NCBI RefSeq assembly: GCF_022458985.1
Contig: NC_061782.1
Span: forward strand, 19,586,172-19,650,171
DNA from: Mugil cephalus
Taxonomy: Eukaryota; Chordata; Actinopteri; Mugiliformes; Mugilidae
Length of the DNA: 64,000 nucleotides
Direction: 5' to 3'
Shown: positions 62,478 through 64,000 of the stretch, one piece after another
Numbering within the stretch: position 1 is the stretch's first letter
How the letters are laid out: every line of letters begins with the position of its first letter
Notes under the pieces: model-generated
Seen by the model: the letters and a program-made list of their open reading frames with translations, nothing else
Databases searched by the model: none
Told to the model about the DNA's origin: nothing
Position numbers and translations under genes: made by a program

Positions 62478-64000
62478 CTCCCTCACACATGGAGGCTCAA
62501 ACACACGCTCCCCTGCTGTGCTTGGACAGTACAGCTCATAAGCTCTGTTCCGAGCGCGTGGCCTTCCTTTTCTCTTTGTGTGCGTGCATTTAGCCTGCTT
62601 TCTGTGATTGTGTGTGGTTGTGTGTGCCTGGTTACCCAAGCTGACTGTAACGTAGGCTGTCATATGTAGGTTAACACTACTCCCTAACCTACCCAGCCAA
62701 TCAAAGCCAGGAGATGGGAGGAGAAAGCCCAGTGGCCCCGGGCTCAGCGTAAGGCTGGAGTGCCTATCGACAGCACGGACGGACCGGCTTATTGACTGGC
62801 CGTCTGGCTGACTTGCTGACTAGTTGTCTGCCTTTCTGGCAGTTGAGCTGGCTTTGCCAGTCTATCCCTAATCTATTTGTCTATTTAAAGTCTTTAAGAT
62901 TTAGTGTATCAGCAGAAACCGGAGAGGGGGCCAATACATGGGATTTTATATCACTGTCTGTGTTTTAAGTCTCTGTATTTATTCTCCTGCTGATCTGCAG
63001 CCTGTAGAAGCCCTGTGCTTAAACTTGTGGCCAAAGAACAAGGCACAAGGGTAAAGAAAGGTGGAGTGCATTGTGTTGAGGTTCTCATGGTTTGCCGTAG
63101 TGGCCGTGATGATGACGGAATGTGTGAACGGGGAATTATTTCCTCGCCGATTTTCAGTCTCCTGCACCTCATTCACCACATCAGCCTCCTCGCCCTGACA
63201 GGATTACAGCCTCCGCTGTGCTTTTTAATTAATGGGTTAAATAGACCCCCTACTATGGAGCTCGAAAGGGGCGGAGGGGGAGGAAGATGGAAGGTCACAT
63301 GACTGCTCATTTAGACCACTATTAAAAAGAGCCTTGTGTCCTGCTGATTAGCATAACTGTGTGTGTGTGTGCGCTTGGTTTGTGTGTCAGGGCGGAGGCT
63401 GATCAAAAGCCTAATTAACACATCCACACTGCAGCCGGTTGACCTAAGAGACAGGCTTTTTTATTTAGAAACCAGGAATTCTGGCTTTGCCCTTGTGTAC
63501 CATAGTGGCTTTAGTGTTTTGTTAAATTTGGATCTCAGGGTTAAGCTACAAGAACTATTACTTGACAAAATAGTATTTTTATCATGAACATAAATGTAAA
63601 TTGGTTTAAATGGATGATGTTGGGATATTAGGATTTTAATTTTCGAGTGGATGAAGCTGCTTTGTCTTGACTGATTTATGTGGAATAGAGGTGAGTTCAG
63701 TCCAAGCCACTGAAAAATAAAGCTAATATAAATTGCACTTCTACGAATGGCTACTTGAGTCTGGTCTCTGAAGGTAATTTCCAGATTGATAACAAACTAT
63801 ACGGGCAGAGATGTAATTCACCCATTTTGTGATGAGGGTTAAAGTTATGCATAATTATCATAGTGGTCATTATGTTGCAGGTTGCAAGACGTCTGCCTCT
63901 GTGTCATTTGCGTTCCATATCTTTGCCTGTATTTGAATCTATCTGGGTTAGACACGGCTAATAGTCATACACATTGAGCTTTTCAGGAATCCTATGGGGT

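Larger units (their letters stand above)
56264..64000 (+). other. Second intron of ccdc88a-like gene (continues past window)
   Basis: At least 7.7 kb of intron follow the donor at 56264. I looked for the next girdin exon (family segment around RVNKKV...NLSILVRQIK) and did not find it. The intron holds a hAT-type MITE, a pyrimidine-rich tract, a (GT)30 microsatellite and a candidate enhancer. A 171-codon minus-strand frame at 56522-57037 has no family resemblance. Confidence 0.7.

Noticed and set aside
62334..62669. Open frames on both strands across the GT microsatellite
   Set aside because: They exist only because (GT)n lacks stop codons; the poly Cys-Val and Thr-His peptides are artefacts.

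Overview
The window is vertebrate nuclear DNA, almost certainly from a teleost. It has split genes with GT-AG introns, many only 75-150 bp long, abundant simple repeats, and Tc1-like and hAT-like transposon relics. Five genes are supported by translating and splicing exons by eye and matching them to well-known vertebrate protein families. No prokaryotic features, rRNA genes, CRISPR arrays or viral genes are visible.

Layout. (1) 1-19650, + strand: the 3' nine coding exons of pld5, an inactive phospholipase-D-family membrane protein, whose first exon(s) lie outside the window, with a probable 3.1 kb 3' UTR. (2) 20500-29620, + strand: a complete cfap36 (ccdc104/BARTL1), 12 coding exons including one uncertain one, with an RFX X-box in its promoter. 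(3) 30100-38900, - strand: a complete ppp4r3b (smek2), 16 coding exons, tail-to-tail with cfap36, with one GC-AG intron and a YY1/TISU-like promoter element. (4) 39720-48300, - strand: a complete pnpt1 (mitochondrial PNPase), 28 coding exons. (5) 48300-55330: gene-free, with microsatellites and a cluster of RFX-like sites. (6) 55330-64000, + strand: the leader and first two coding exons of a ccdc88a-like (girdin) gene. The rest of the window is its second intron, which contains a hAT-type MITE, a (GT)30 tract and an enhancer-like block.

The genes do not form one pathway. The cfap36-ppp4r3b-pnpt1 order and orientation match human 2p16.1 as I know it, so that block looks ancestral. In human, CCDC88A lies on the other side of CFAP36 and PLD5 is on chromosome 1, so the edges of the block are rearranged.

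The most unusual signal is inside pnpt1. A 58-bp piece of coding exon 13 is present a second time, base for base, in intron 18, flanked by an 18-bp direct repeat. Separately, the whole 91-bp intron 12, next to exon 13, has a diverged copy in intron 5. Both point to copying of short internal gene segments into other introns of the same gene.

Exon boundaries were placed by hand from splice consensus, reading frame and family similarity. Coding lengths sum to whole codons in every complete gene. UTR ends, regulatory sites and old repeat relics are less certain.
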